Assembly (NCBI GenBank): GCA_902795765.1
Contig: CADBMQ010000168.1
Coordinates: 1 to 6,324, forward strand
Source: Oscillospiraceae bacterium
GTDB taxonomy: Bacteria; Bacillota; Clostridia; Oscillospirales; Acutalibacteraceae
Reading direction: 5' to 3'
Length of the DNA: 6,324 bases
How positions within the stretch are numbered: the stretch's first letter is position 1; every line of letters starts with the position of its first letter. This document shows positions 6,303 to 6,324 of this stretch, in pieces. The position numbers and the translations under genes are program-made. The notes under the pieces were generated by a model. That model was not told the DNA's origin. It made no database searches and saw nothing but the letters and a program-made list of their open reading frames with translations.

Positions 6303-6324
6303 AAAGAAAAAAGACACTCGTATG

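Overview
The window looks like a chromosomal segment of a moderately AT-rich, Gram-positive-type bacterium, most likely an uncultivated gut- or rumen-type member of the Clostridia. Three things point there: a small-RNA (SRP RNA) gene lying directly in front of dnaX, as in Bacillus and relatives; a GdpP-type c-di-AMP phosphodiesterase, a Firmicutes hallmark; and strong AAGGAG-like ribosome binding sites. The taxonomic assignment is inference, since no rRNA or ribosomal protein gene is present.

Left part, + strand (1-2213): a 5'-truncated gene for a probably secreted protein, with a ricin-B-type beta-trefoil lectin region followed by six calcium-loop FG-GAP/VCBS-like repeats of exactly 58 residues. 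Ten bases downstream is a small HD-domain phosphohydrolase gene, probably on the same transcript. A hairpin at 2226-2256 with T-rich flanks on both sides probably serves as a shared terminator for these genes and the convergent operon from the right.

Right part, - strand (2268-6088): a strong extended -10 promoter drives an SRP RNA of about 155 nt, then dnaX (DNA polymerase III gamma/tau subunit, TTG start), then gdpP (membrane-bound c-di-AMP phosphodiesterase with PAS, degenerate GGDEF, DHH and DHHA1 domains). Nothing between these genes looks like a terminator, so they may form one transcription unit joining protein targeting, the replication clamp loader and c-di-AMP turnover. The first ATG of the open dnaX frame lies inside the SRP RNA and should not be used as the start.

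Far right, + strand (6183-6302): a divergent consensus promoter and a complete tRNA-Gln(CUG) with encoded CCA.

I do not see a novel defence, mobile or CRISPR-like system. The items most worth a second look are the strictly periodic lectin-propeller protein with its recent internal repeat homogenisation, its pairing with the HD protein, the SRP RNA-dnaX-gdpP gene order, and the unusual size of the SRP RNA.
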